Below are positions 8,242 through 16,942 of a DNA stretch of 64,000 bases, piece by piece. The notes beneath the pieces were generated by a model. It saw only the letters and a list, made by a program, of their open reading frames with translations, was not told the origin of the DNA and ran no database searches. A program made the position numbers and the translations under genes. Source of the DNA: Novosphingobium terrae (GTDB lineage: Bacteria > Pseudomonadota > Alphaproteobacteria > Sphingomonadales > Sphingomonadaceae); NCBI RefSeq assembly GCF_017163935.1, contig NZ_JABVZR010000001.1, positions 2,914,001 through 2,978,000 on the forward strand, given 5' to 3'. Each line of letters opens with the position of its first letter. The first letter of the stretch is position 1.

Positions 8242-9207
8242 GTGTTCTGTCGGTTACCCGCTTCTCCCCCGCCGGGTTTCTTGCCGGTGCGTGCCATCCA
8301 TGCCTTGGCGGCGATCGGCTGTGCCTGGTCTCTGCCGGTGCAGGCGCATACGCCGCATGAAACGGCCCAGATCATGGCCCAACGCATTCTGACGCCCGAC
8401 CACCGCGTGCTGACCAACCGCGGCCCGGTGGTGATGAGCGACAATCCGGCGCCTGAAGAAGGCACGCCGGACAGTGCCGGGGCCGGCATTGCCGATGCCG
8501 CCGCCACGGGTCTGGCCCCGCCCGATCTGCTGCCGCCCATGGTGGGCGTCACCGCGCTGGACGCGGGCTTTCCCGAGTTCGCCGATGCGCTGCTGGCCGA
8601 GGCCGGGCGGCAGATGGACGCGGGCATGGCCGATGAGCTGCTGGCCAGCATTGGCCGCGTCTATCGGGGCCGGATGGCGCTGCTCACCCATAAGGTGAAC
8701 GGGGACAGCGACCCCTTCCATGCCAAGGCCCCGCGCGCCCTGCCCGGCGACGATCCGGATATGACGTGGGACCGGCTGAACAACCATAATTTCGGCTCGG
8801 CGCGTTATCTGGCCGTGGCCGTGACGAACAAGTTCAACGGCTTTTCCAGCATGGCCACCAATGTCCAGCTGCAGCACACCACCGGGCCGGTGGATGTGGA
8901 GGTGAAGGTTTCGGGCTGGCAGGGGCTGAGCATGGCTCAGGCGATGAGTCTGAGCTACAACAGCATCGCGCTGGTCGATCTGAACAAGAATGTGAAGGTA
9001 GGCATGACCGCCAGCGGCAGTCTGGGCACGCTGGGCGCGCTGACCCCGGCGCAGGATCAGGTGGCCGGGCCGGTGGCGCGTTTCAAGCTGTTCGGCAATG
9101 GCACCTCGGTCTCGGCGGAGACGGGCTATTCCTTCCGTATGCGGCAGGAAAGCGATCCCGGGCTCAACCGCTTTCACGCCAATCTGAATTTGAACGTGAA
9201 GCTGTAA
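8242..9207 (+). CDS. Hypothetical secreted protein
   Basis: I do not recognise this family. A GTG at 8242 preceded by CGGAG gives a 321-residue protein with a signal-like N-terminus ending SLPVQA. The middle is Ala/Pro/Asp-rich with helical character (PEFADALLAEAGRQM). The C-terminal third alternates polar and hydrophobic residues and ends LNLNVKL, which could be beta-structured. The frame stays open upstream to 7921, but that part overlaps the trxB start and upstream region. The 256 bp between the two divergent genes (7986-8241) must hold both promoters. A cell-envelope role is the only inference offered. Confidence 0.6.
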   Translation: MFCRLPASPPPGFLPVRAIHALAAIGCAWSLPVQAHTPHETAQIMAQRILTPDHRVLTNRGPVVMSDNPAPEEGTPDSAGAGIADAAATGLAPPDLLPPMVGVTALDAGFPEFADALLAEAGRQMDAGMADELLASIGRVYRGRMALLTHKVNGDSDPFHAKAPRALPGDDPDMTWDRLNNHNFGSARYLAVAVTNKFNGFSSMATNVQLQHTTGPVDVEVKVSGWQGLSMAQAMSLSYNSIALVDLNKNVKVGMTASGSLGTLGALTPAQDQVAGPVARFKLFGNGTSVSAETGYSFRMRQESDPGLNRFHANLNLNVKL

Positions 9208-9267
9208 AAGCGGTTTGAAAGCGCGGCACCAGCCCGCTTCCCCGGATTTTCAAACAGCCTCACGAAA

Positions 9268-9297
9268 AAGCGGCGGCTCCTTCCGGAACCGCCGCTT
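9268..9297. terminator. Bidirectional terminator hairpin
   Basis: AAGCGGCGG and CCGCCGCTT arms enclose a TTCC-containing loop, between two converging genes. The flanking bases are AAAA on the left and TCC on the right, giving a U-tract mainly for the minus-strand gene. Confidence 0.75.
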
Positions 9298-9323
9298 CCT
9301 TCATGCGTGTTTTGGAAGCTCGA

Positions 9324-10892
9324 TCAGCGCTCCCACACGCCATTGACCTTGCGCGGCAGACCCCAGGGGTTGGCATCCTGAAGCGCGGCAGGCAGCAGGG
9401 CATCGGCGATATCCTGATAGCAGACCGGGCGCTGGAAACGCGTCAGCGCCAGCGTGCCGACCGAGGTGGTGCGCGCGTCGCTGGTGGCGGGGAAAGGCCC
9501 GCCATGAACCATGGCGTGGCACACTTCCACGCCCGTGGGCCAGCCATTGGCCAGCACGCGGCCCACGCGGTCGACCAGACCGGGCAGGATCTGCGCGGCG
9601 ACCGCATTGTCGCTGTCCACAGCGTGGATCGTGGCGGTCAGCTGACCTTCCAGCGCGGCGATCACGGCGTTCAGCTCGGCCACATCCTTGGCGACAACCA
9701 CCACCGAGGAGGACCCGAAGACCTCATGGCCCAGCGATTCATCGGCGATGAAGTCAGCGGCCTTGGCCTTGAACAGCGCCGGGCTGCAGCGGTTGAGGCC
9801 CGCTTCCTTGCCGGTGGCGACACGCTCGGCATGGCTGTTGGCGTCCAGAGCGGCCACACCCTTGGCATAGGCACCCGCAATGCCCGGCGTCAGCATGACG
9901 GCGGGGTCAACGCCCGCCAGCGTGGCCGAGGCGGCATCGATGAACGTATCCAGATGCTCGCTTTCCAACGCCAGAATCAGGCCCGGGTTGGTGCAGAACT
10001 GGCCCGCGCCCATCGTCAGCGAACCGGCAAAAGCCTTGCCCAGCGCCTCGGCCTTTTCAGCCAGAGCGCCCGGCAGCAGCACGACCGGGTTGATGGCCGA
10101 CAGCTCGGCGTACACGGGGATCGGTTCCTTGCGGGCCTGCGCCAGCTTGACCAGCGCCAGACCGCCGAAGCGCGAACCGGTGAAGCCCACAGCCTTGACG
10201 CGGGGATCGGTGACCAGCGCGCCGCCCAGCTCGTTCGAGCGGCCCGGCAGGTAGCTGAAGGTGCCCTCGGGCAGACCGGCCTTGGCGACGGCGGCGGCGA
10301 TGGCGCGCGCCACCAGCTCACCGGTGCCGGGGTGCGCGGGATGGCCCTTGACCAGCACCGGGCAACCGGCGGCGAAAGCCGAGGCAGTGTCGCCACCGGC
10401 GACCGAGAAGGCCAGCGGGAAGTTCGAGGCACCGAACACCACCACCGGGCCCAGCGCGACATTCATGCGGCGCAGATCGGGGCGCGGCAGGGGCGCACGA
10501 TCAGGCATGGCGGGATCGATGGTGACATCGAGGAACTCACCCTTGCGCAGTTCGGCGGCAAACAGCTTGAGCTGGCCCACGGTGCGGCCACGTTCGCCTT
10601 CGAGGCGGGGGCGAGGCAGGCCCGATTCGGCCATGGCGGTCTCGATCAGCACGTCGCCGATGGCGAGGATTTCCTCAGCCACGGCGTCGAGGAAGTCGGC
10701 GCGGGTGTTGGGGGCCAGATTGGCGAAGACCGGATAGGCGGCGGCGGCCAGAGCGGCGGCCTCTGCCACATCAGCGGTGGTGGCTTCGGAAACCTGCGGG
10801 CCAAAGTTCTCGCCGGTCGCCGGATTGACGGACTGGAACCCGCCCTCATGCTTGCGCGCCGTGGCGCCGATCAGAATGCTGCCGTCGATCAT
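9324..10892 (-). CDS. 2,5-dioxovalerate (alpha-ketoglutarate semialdehyde) dehydrogenase, NADP+
   Basis: This 522-residue aldehyde dehydrogenase has the catalytic cysteine in MGAGQFCTNPG (Cys300) and the general-base glutamate in YAELSAINPV (Glu263). VVVFGASNFPLAFS contributes the cofactor-binding and asparagine region. The sequence style and length match the type III ketoglutaric-semialdehyde dehydrogenases that end hexaric-acid and pentose oxidation by making 2-oxoglutarate. In this window the enzymes making its substrate (GudD, GalrD/TalrD, KdgD) lie at 52-60 kb, so it is functionally linked but not adjacent. Related substrates cannot be excluded. Confidence 0.88.
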   Translation of the reverse strand: MIDGSILIGATARKHEGGFQSVNPATGENFGPQVSEATTADVAEAAALAAAAYPVFANLAPNTRADFLDAVAEEILAIGDVLIETAMAESGLPRPRLEGERGRTVGQLKLFAAELRKGEFLDVTIDPAMPDRAPLPRPDLRRMNVALGPVVVFGASNFPLAFSVAGGDTASAFAAGCPVLVKGHPAHPGTGELVARAIAAAVAKAGLPEGTFSYLPGRSNELGGALVTDPRVKAVGFTGSRFGGLALVKLAQARKEPIPVYAELSAINPVVLLPGALAEKAEALGKAFAGSLTMGAGQFCTNPGLILALESEHLDTFIDAASATLAGVDPAVMLTPGIAGAYAKGVAALDANSHAERVATGKEAGLNRCSPALFKAKAADFIADESLGHEVFGSSSVVVVAKDVAELNAVIAALEGQLTATIHAVDSDNAVAAQILPGLVDRVGRVLANGWPTGVEVCHAMVHGGPFPATSDARTTSVGTLALTRFQRPVCYQDIADALLPAALQDANPWGLPRKVNGVWER

Positions 10893-11100
10893 GTGATGTT
10901 CCTTGAAGGATGCTGCGAAAGAGGTGCTGTTTGAAGGCGATATGGGGGTTAAACCGGGCGATTACCAATGCGTCCTTGCCATCAATCCATGCGCGGAATG
11001 TGAATCAATCGCCTGCGGCAGTGGATCAATGGTAGCGCAATCATTACGCCCCCTCCCTGCCCCGGCTTCGCGCCTGACACAAGCCCTGTTGGCAGGCTGA

Positions 11101-11147
11101 TCATTTTTGCGAAAAACCGGTTCCCACTTTCCCGAACCATGTTCTAG
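11101..11147. repeat. Alphaproteobacterial intergenic motif (AAAACCGGTTCCCACTTT type)
   Basis: The stretch GCGAAAAACCGGTTCCCAC followed by TTTCCCGAACCATGTTCTAG resembles a short motif that I recall as recurring between genes in many alphaproteobacterial genomes. It ends 10 bp before the aminotransferase ATG. Its presence argues against using the upstream in-frame start at 11107. I see only one copy in this window. Confidence 0.45.
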
Positions 11148-11157
11148 ATTGGCCGCC

Positions 11158-12300
11158 ATGACCCAGGGCACCACGATTTTCGAACGAATGTCAGCGCTTT
11201 GCCGCAACAGCGACGCCGTCAATCTGGGTCAGGGCTTCCCCGATCTGCCCGATCCGCCCGAACTGATCGAGGCCGCGCGCCGCGCGCTGGTCGACCGATC
11301 CAACCAATATCCCCCGATGCGCGGCCTTGCTGAACTGCGCGCGGCGGTCTGCACCTATTACGGCCAGACTCAAGGCCTTGCGCTCGATCCTTCAGAGGTG
11401 ATCGTCACATCAGGCGCCACCGAGGCGCTGGCCGCCAGCATCCTCGCGCTGGTCGAGCCGGGTGATGAGGTGATCTGCGTCCAGCCGCTCTACGATGCCT
11501 ATGTGCCGCTGATCGAGCGCGCCGGCGGCATCCCCGTCTTCGTGGACCTCAAACCCCCGGCATGGGATCTGGACATCGGCGCTCTGGCCGAGGCGATCAC
11601 GCCGCGCACGGCGATGATCCTGCTCAACACGCCCAACAACCCCACCGGCACCATGCTGCCCCGCGCCACGCTGGAGGCCATCGGCCAGCTCGCCGAAGCC
11701 TATGACCTGATCGTGCTGTGCGACGAGGTCTGGGAAGGCATGGTCTTTGACGGCACGCCGCATATCTCGCCGCTGGCGATCCCCTCGCTGCGGCAGCGCT
11801 CGGTGAAGGTGAGTTCGGCAGGCAAGATCTTTTCGCTCACCGGGTGGAAAATCGGCTGGGCCGTCGCCGCCCCCGAACTGGCCGAACGCATCGCCGCGCG
11901 CCACCAGTTCCTCACCTTCACCACCCCCACACCGCTGCAATGGGCCGTGGCCGATGGCCTCTCGCTGGGCCGCGACTGGCTTGCCGCCCATGCCGCCCGC
12001 TATTTCCTTGGCCGCCGCGCGCTGATCAAGGGGTTGACCGAGGCCGGTTACAGCCTGCTGCCCGCCTCGGCCACATGGTTCGTCACCGTGGATCTGGCCG
12101 CCTCCGGCTTCACGCAAGAGGATGCGGTGGTGGCCGAAAGGCTGGTGAGCGAGGGCGGCGTGGGCTCCATCCCGGTCTCGGCCTTCTATGCGCAAAACCC
12201 CCAGACGAGCTACCTGCGCCTCTGCTTCTGCAAGACCGCCGAAACGCTGACCGAAGCGGTCGAACGCCTCGCCCGCTTCCGCGTTCAGCAGAGCGGATAA
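11158..12300 (+). CDS. PLP-dependent aminotransferase, class I (methionine/kynurenine aminotransferase-like)
   Basis: This 380-residue fold-I aminotransferase has the N-terminal VNLGQGFPDLPDP typical of the YbdL/KAT branch. LLNTPNNPTG carries the cofactor asparagine, and the PLP lysine is in SSAGKIFSLTGWKIGW (Lys223). The C-terminal arginine segment SYLRLCFCK contacts the substrate carboxylate. The start at the ATG directly before TQGTTIFERMS is chosen because the preceding 50 bp match an intergenic motif. The precise amino-acid substrate cannot be read from sequence. It is cytoplasmic and appears monocistronic. Confidence 0.9.
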   Translation: MTQGTTIFERMSALCRNSDAVNLGQGFPDLPDPPELIEAARRALVDRSNQYPPMRGLAELRAAVCTYYGQTQGLALDPSEVIVTSGATEALAASILALVEPGDEVICVQPLYDAYVPLIERAGGIPVFVDLKPPAWDLDIGALAEAITPRTAMILLNTPNNPTGTMLPRATLEAIGQLAEAYDLIVLCDEVWEGMVFDGTPHISPLAIPSLRQRSVKVSSAGKIFSLTGWKIGWAVAAPELAERIAARHQFLTFTTPTPLQWAVADGLSLGRDWLAAHAARYFLGRRALIKGLTEAGYSLLPASATWFVTVDLAASGFTQEDAVVAERLVSEGGVGSIPVSAFYAQNPQTSYLRLCFCKTAETLTEAVERLARFRVQQSG

Positions 12301-12449
12301 GGCGAACCGGTCCCCCCACGCGGCCACCGCCGTGACAATTGACGACACGATGTGACAGATGGCGCGTTATTCAGACGCTATACAGCGCCCATCCGCCACA
12401 TGAGGCGGTCAAGGCCCGCCGCCGACACGGCGGCCAATGGAGAGATCCC

Positions 12450-12932
12450 ATGCGCCCACTGCTCGCCGCCCTCAACCCCGCCCGCCTCGGCCTGCTGACG
12501 CTGGCCGCCGCCGCTGCCGCCACCGGCGTTGCCGCGCTGGCCCAGCCGCCCGAAGGTGGCCCCGGTGGCGGTCCCGGAGGCCCCGGTGGTCGCGGCAACC
12601 CTGTCGAGATGATCATGCATGCCGACGCCAACGGTGACGGCAAGGTCACCAAGGAAGAGTTCGTCGACGCGCAGTTCAAGCGCATGGACCGCAACCAGGA
12701 TGGCGTGATCGACGCCAAGGACTTCGCCGACCTCCCCGCCGAAATGGCCGACCGCCAGAAGGAACGCGTCATGCGCGCCGACGCCAATGGCGATGGCAAG
12801 GTGACCAAGGAAGAGCTGGCCGCCAATGCCAGCCGCATGTTCGACCGTTTCGACACCAACCATGACGGCGCCATCACGCGTGAGGAAGCCGAGGCTGCGG
12901 TTGCCCAGATGCGGCAGGCTCAGGGGCAGTAA
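12450..12932 (+). CDS. Secreted EF-hand calcium-binding protein
   Basis: This 160-residue protein has a signal-like hydrophobic N-terminus (about residues 10-33, ending AALAQ), a Gly/Pro linker, then four EF-hand loops. They are DANGDGKVTKEE, DRNQDGVIDAKD, a second DANGDGKVTKEE, and DTNHDGAITREE. All four keep Asp at positions 1, 3 or 5 and a central Gly, with Glu or Asp at position 12. Similar small EF-hand proteins are common in sphingomonads, with a presumed calcium-buffering or sensing role in the periplasm. GGAGAG precedes the ATG at 12450. A full-length dispersed repeat follows the gene. Confidence 0.88.
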   Translation: MRPLLAALNPARLGLLTLAAAAAATGVAALAQPPEGGPGGGPGGPGGRGNPVEMIMHADANGDGKVTKEEFVDAQFKRMDRNQDGVIDAKDFADLPAEMADRQKERVMRADANGDGKVTKEELAANASRMFDRFDTNHDGAITREEAEAAVAQMRQAQGQ

Positions 12933-12953
12933 GGGTTTTCAGAAAGGGGACAT

Positions 12954-13180
12954 GCGAGGGTGTTACACCCTCGCGCTCCCGGGTTTTGTCAGCCTTGGCG
13001 CTTCGGGTTCGGCCTGGAGCAATGTCGCTGCGCCGCGGGCTTTCATGATCGAAGGGCGCCGGGGCTTTCTGCCTGCGGCGCCTTTTCGTTGCGCGGGTGG
13101 AGCGGTGAAGCCCTTTATATCGGAGCCACCTCCCTATCGTCGGGAGACGTTATGGGAGCGCGAGGGGGTAACCCCCTCGC
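12954..13180 (+). repeat. Full-length dispersed intergenic element with terminal hairpins (copy A)
   Basis: The 227-bp element starts with a hairpin of arms GCGAGGGTGT (12954-12963) and ACACCCTCGC (12965-12974). It continues with GGTTCGGCC and GGAGCAATGT (13006-13025) and GCCTGCGGCGCC near 13071. It ends with TCGTCGGGAGACGTTATGGG and a hairpin of arms GCGAGGGGGT (13160-13169) and ACCCCCTCGC (13171-13180), followed by TTTTT. Both the middle and the end recur in reverse orientation at 57205-57430. It occupies the junction between two converging genes and its right hairpin is a good terminator. Confidence 0.85.
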
Positions 13181-13189
13181 TTTTTCCTT

Positions 13190-14026
13190 TTACTTCTTAA
13201 TCACATCCTGCGGATCGCAGATCACCAGGGCGCTATCCCGCCGGGCCAGAGACACCAGCGCCAGTCCCGCCACCTCGGCACGCTGAGCGGCCAGACTTGT
13301 CGGCGCGGAGATCGTCACCAGCAGCGGGCAGCCCGCGCGGACGGTCTTTTCCACCAGCTCATAGCTGCAGCGCGCGGAGAGCAGGATAAAGCCGCCCGCC
13401 GGGTCCAGGCCCTCGCGCAATAAGGCGCCGATCAGCTTGTCCAAGGCATTGTGGCGCCCGACATCCTCTCGGGCCAGCACGATGGTCCCATCCGGGGCGC
13501 AAAAGGCCGCTGCATGAACCGCGCCTGTCGCACGACCCAGCGGCTGGTGCTCCGAGAGAGCATTCAGAGCCCCGGCGATGGCCTCGCGGGTGACGGCAAG
13601 ATCGGCTTTCAGACGCGGCAAAGGCGCCAGCACGGCCTCGATGGAGTCCATGCCGCAGAGGCCGCAGCTGCTCTCGCCAAGGCGGGTGCGGGCGCGGTCC
13701 AGCGCCAGCCCGGCGCGGTCCGGGCTGAGCCAGAGGCGCAGCACCCGGCCTTCCCCCGCCCGATCGGGAAATTCCAGCGGGACGGCATCGACGGCTTCCA
13801 TCTGGTCGGCCCGTTCGATCAGGCCTTCCGCCAGCGCGAAACCCAGCGCGTAATCCTCAAGGTCGGCGGGGGTGGCCATCATCACGGCATAGCCGAAGCC
13901 GCCGACTTCGATGGCGATGGGCGCCTCGATGGGGACGGTGCGCGGCAGGTCGGCGTCGCCCGCTTCGGCCAGACCCAGGCGGTGGACCGGCAGCGTGATG
14001 GAACGGGGGTCAGGGGGGCTTTGCAT
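13190..14026 (-). CDS. fdhD: Formate dehydrogenase accessory sulfurtransferase FdhD
   Basis: This 278-residue FdhD delivers sulfur from a cysteine desulfurase to the molybdenum cofactor of formate-dehydrogenase-type enzymes. The essential CxxC is SSCGLCGMDS (Cys121 and Cys124, the same positions as I recall for E. coli FdhD). REDVGRHNALDKLIG and the SARCSYELVEK segment are also typical. The ATG at 14026 has GGAGAG at good distance; the frame is open further upstream but without family sequence. It is divergent from the molybdo-oxidoreductase at 14129, its likely client. Confidence 0.95.
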   Translation of the reverse strand: MQSPPDPRSITLPVHRLGLAEAGDADLPRTVPIEAPIAIEVGGFGYAVMMATPADLEDYALGFALAEGLIERADQMEAVDAVPLEFPDRAGEGRVLRLWLSPDRAGLALDRARTRLGESSCGLCGMDSIEAVLAPLPRLKADLAVTREAIAGALNALSEHQPLGRATGAVHAAAFCAPDGTIVLAREDVGRHNALDKLIGALLREGLDPAGGFILLSARCSYELVEKTVRAGCPLLVTISAPTSLAAQRAEVAGLALVSLARRDSALVICDPQDVIKK

Positions 14027-14128
14027 GGTCTCTCCATAGGCCCAGCCGCCGCGATGCGCAAAATTTGGGGCTGTCATGACTCGCGCATGTGCTTCATAAT
14101 GCTTGGCCATTGGAACGGAGCGGCAGTC

Positions 14129-16498
14129 ATGGATGAACAACGGCCCGAAGGCATTGAACGCTATGACGATCCCGCTGGCGGCTGGGGCGCTTTGCGCGCG
14201 GTGGCCAGCGCGCTCAAGCAGCAGCAGGCGGTGGAGCGCGGCACGCAGGCCCTGTGGAAGCAGAACAAGCCTGAGGGTTTTGATTGCCCCAGCTGCGCCT
14301 GGCCCGATCCCGATCACAGCTCCGCTTTCGAATTCTGCGAGAATGGCGCCAAGGCGGTGGCGTGGGAATCGACCTCGCGCCGAGTGGGGGCCGAGTTTTT
14401 CGCCCAGCACAGCGTCGCCGATCTGTGGCAGCAGTCAGATCACTGGCTGGAGGATCAGGGCCGCATCACCGAGCCCATGCGCTACAACCCCGCCACCGAT
14501 CATTACGAGCCGGTCAGCTGGGGCGAGGCCATGGCGGCCATCGGCAAGGGGCTGGCCGCGCTGGACAATCCCGATCGGGCCGAGTTCTACACCTCTGGCC
14601 GCTGTTCGAATGAGGCGGCGTTTCTGTATCAGCTGTTCGTGCGGCTGTATGGCACCAACAATTTCCCAGACTGCTCGAACATGTGCCATGAGGCGACCTC
14701 GGTGGGGCTGCCCAAATCCATCGGCATCGGCAAGGGCACGGTCAGCCTCGATGATTTCGACCATGCCGATCTGATCCTGTCCTTCGGGCACAATCCGGGC
14801 ACCAACCATCCGCGCATGATGGCCAATCTGCGCAGCGCCGCCCGGCGCGGGGCGCGGATCATCGTGTTCAACCCGCTACGCGAGCGCGCGCTGGAACGTT
14901 TCGCCTCGCCGCAATCGCCGGTGGAGATGGCCACCTTCTCGGCCACGCCGATTGCCGACACCTATCTGCAGGTGAAGGTGGGCGGCGATATGGCGGCGCT
15001 CAAGGGCATCGCCAAGGGGCTGCTGGCGCTGGATACGCAGGCTCTGGCGGCGGGCAAGCCCAGCGTGCTGGACCGGGCCTTTATTGCCGAACACACCAAT
15101 GGCTTCGACGCCTTCGTGGCCGATATCGAGGCCACCGACTGGGATGTGATCGTGCGGGACAGCGGCCTTGCCCGCGCCGATCTGGAAGGCGTGGCGGCGG
15201 TCTATGCCAAGGCCAAGGCGACGATCCTGTGCTATGGCATGGGCATCACCCAGCATCGCACCGGCACGCAGAATGTGCAGCAGCTGGCCAATCTGCTGCT
15301 GATGAAGGGCAACATCGGCCGCAAGGGTGCGGGCATCTGCCCCCTGCGCGGCCACTCCAACGTGCAAGGCGACCGCACCGTGGGCATCTGGGAGCGCCCG
15401 ACCGAGGCCTTCCTCGACAAGATGCAGGAGGTCTTCAACTTCGATCCGCCGCGCAAGCATGGCAATTCGGTGGTGGAAAGCATCGCCGCCATGCGCGAGG
15501 GTTTTGCCAAGGCCGTGATCTGTCTGGGCGGCAATCTGGCCATCGCCTGCTCCGATCCCGTCGCCTGCGCCGAGGGTTTTCGCAAGCAGGATCTGGCGGT
15601 GCATATCACCACCAAGCTCAACCGCACGCACCTGTTGATGGCGAAGGACAGCTTCATCCTGCCCTGCCTTGGCCGCACCGATCTGGATGTGCAGGCAACG
15701 GGATCGCAGGCGGTGACGGTGGAGGATTCCATGTCGATGGTCCACGCCTCGCGCGGGTTTTTGAAGCCGCCCAGCGATATGGTACGCTCCGAGCCGTGGA
15801 TTGTCGCGCATATGGCCAAGGCCACGCTGGAAGCCATGGGCAAGCCCGATGCGGGCGGCGTCGACTGGGAGGGGCTGGTCGGCGATTACGATCTGATCCG
15901 CGATCTGATCGAGCAGGTGTTCCCCGCCTTTGCCAATTACAATCAGGGCATTCGCAAGCCGGGTGGCTTCCACCTCACCAACTCGGCCTCGCTGCGCCAG
16001 TGGAACACGCCCGACGGCAAGGCGCAGTTCCTGACGCATGCCAGCCTCGACGAGGATGAGGTCACCGATGATGACACCGTCCTCAAGCTGACCACCCTGC
16101 GCTCGCATGACCAGTACAACACCACGGTCTATGGGCTGGACGACCGCTATCGCGGTGTGTTCGGGCGGCGCGATATTCTGTTTGTCAGCCCGAAGGAGCT
16201 GGCGCGTCTGGGCTTCCATGAGGGCGATGTGGTCGATGTTGCCACCGCTCTGGCGCATGCCGCGCCGGGGCGCGTGGTGCGCGGGCTGACCCTGGTGGCG
16301 CAATCGCTGCCCGATGGCTGCTGCGGCGCCTATTACCCCGAGACTCAGCCGCTGATCGCTCTGGAGCATCACGATCCGCAGAGCATGACGCCGGCCTACA
16401 AGTCGATCCCGGTGAAGATCACTTTGGCCGAGCCCAAGGTGCCCAGTGAGGCCGATGAGCTGGTCGTGCGGCGTGATGGGGTGGCGGGGATCGTTTAA
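14129..16498 (+). CDS. FdhF/YdeP family molybdopterin oxidoreductase
   Basis: This 789-residue protein has the molybdopterin oxidoreductase fold of the FdhF/YdeP branch. DCPSCAWPDPD near the N-terminus provides cysteines of an iron-sulfur-type motif. EFYTSGRCSNEAAFLYQLF and DLILSFGHNPGTNHPRM are pterin-binding segments, and the late domain contains LRSHDQYNTTVYGLDDRYRG. YdeP-type members are related to formate dehydrogenase H but their substrates are often unknown. I choose the ATG at 14129 with GGAG eight bases before it. The adjacent divergent fdhD supports the need for a sulfurated molybdenum cofactor. Confidence 0.9.
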   Translation: MDEQRPEGIERYDDPAGGWGALRAVASALKQQQAVERGTQALWKQNKPEGFDCPSCAWPDPDHSSAFEFCENGAKAVAWESTSRRVGAEFFAQHSVADLWQQSDHWLEDQGRITEPMRYNPATDHYEPVSWGEAMAAIGKGLAALDNPDRAEFYTSGRCSNEAAFLYQLFVRLYGTNNFPDCSNMCHEATSVGLPKSIGIGKGTVSLDDFDHADLILSFGHNPGTNHPRMMANLRSAARRGARIIVFNPLRERALERFASPQSPVEMATFSATPIADTYLQVKVGGDMAALKGIAKGLLALDTQALAAGKPSVLDRAFIAEHTNGFDAFVADIEATDWDVIVRDSGLARADLEGVAAVYAKAKATILCYGMGITQHRTGTQNVQQLANLLLMKGNIGRKGAGICPLRGHSNVQGDRTVGIWERPTEAFLDKMQEVFNFDPPRKHGNSVVESIAAMREGFAKAVICLGGNLAIACSDPVACAEGFRKQDLAVHITTKLNRTHLLMAKDSFILPCLGRTDLDVQATGSQAVTVEDSMSMVHASRGFLKPPSDMVRSEPWIVAHMAKATLEAMGKPDAGGVDWEGLVGDYDLIRDLIEQVFPAFANYNQGIRKPGGFHLTNSASLRQWNTPDGKAQFLTHASLDEDEVTDDDTVLKLTTLRSHDQYNTTVYGLDDRYRGVFGRRDILFVSPKELARLGFHEGDVVDVATALAHAAPGRVVRGLTLVAQSLPDGCCGAYYPETQPLIALEHHDPQSMTPAYKSIPVKITLAEPKVPSEADELVVRRDGVAGIV

Positions 16499-16525
16499 GG
16501 GTTAGGGGAAGTAGGCCTCCGGCGG

Positions 16526-16580
16526 GCAAAGGGTCCCAAGCGTGTGCTTGTCACGCGCGACAAGCTAGGGCGCCCTTTGC
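16526..16580. terminator. Nested hairpin between converging genes
   Basis: The outer arms GCAAAGGG (16526-16533) and CCCTTTGC (16573-16580) enclose an inner perfect stem GCTTGTC (16546-16552) and GACAAGC (16559-16565). It sits between the molybdo-oxidoreductase and a converging small gene and probably terminates both transcripts. Confidence 0.6.
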
Positions 16581-16604
16581 AATCCCTTTCATGTCTGTAT
16601 CCCG

Positions 16605-16913
16605 TTATTTGTGCCAGTAGCTGAAGGCCCATCCCAGATCGGCAATGGCTTCATCGTCAAGCTCGGGGTGGCGCCGGCGTATTTCCGCCTCAGCCCATGT
16701 CGTGGCTGAAATCAGCGAGTGAGTTTGCCAATCGACAGGCAACCCGTCCATCTCCTTCACAAGCCGAGAGATCTCTTCGACCATAGCATCATCGAAGACC
16801 TCCCGCACCCGATCCGCCCTGGCGCATGGAAACGAGGACCTGCCCCGCCCAAGATAGAGCTGCAAAGCGCGCGACATGTCATTCATGCGGGCCATCATAG
16901 CGCGATCAGGCAA
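16605..16913 (-). CDS. Small hypothetical protein
   Basis: This frame gives up to 102 residues, rich in charged residues, with a helical C-terminus ending DEAIADLGWAFSYWHK. No domain is recognised. Several in-frame ATGs near the N-terminus leave the start open, and none has a strong ribosome-binding site. The start given is the longest. It is 29 bp downstream of the copB stop on the same strand, so it could be a distal member of the copper operon or an independent gene. A cytoplasmic location is likely. Confidence 0.5.
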   Translation of the reverse strand: MPDRAMMARMNDMSRALQLYLGRGRSSFPCARADRVREVFDDAMVEEISRLVKEMDGLPVDWQTHSLISATTWAEAEIRRRHPELDDEAIADLGWAFSYWHK

Positions 16914-16942
16914 GGGCCGCCATGTCGCCCATACTCACCCGC

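Noticed and set aside
13451..14128. N-terminal extension of the molybdo-oxidoreductase frame
   Set aside because: The extension runs antisense through fdhD and carries no family sequence; the ATG at 14129 has a good ribosome-binding site.
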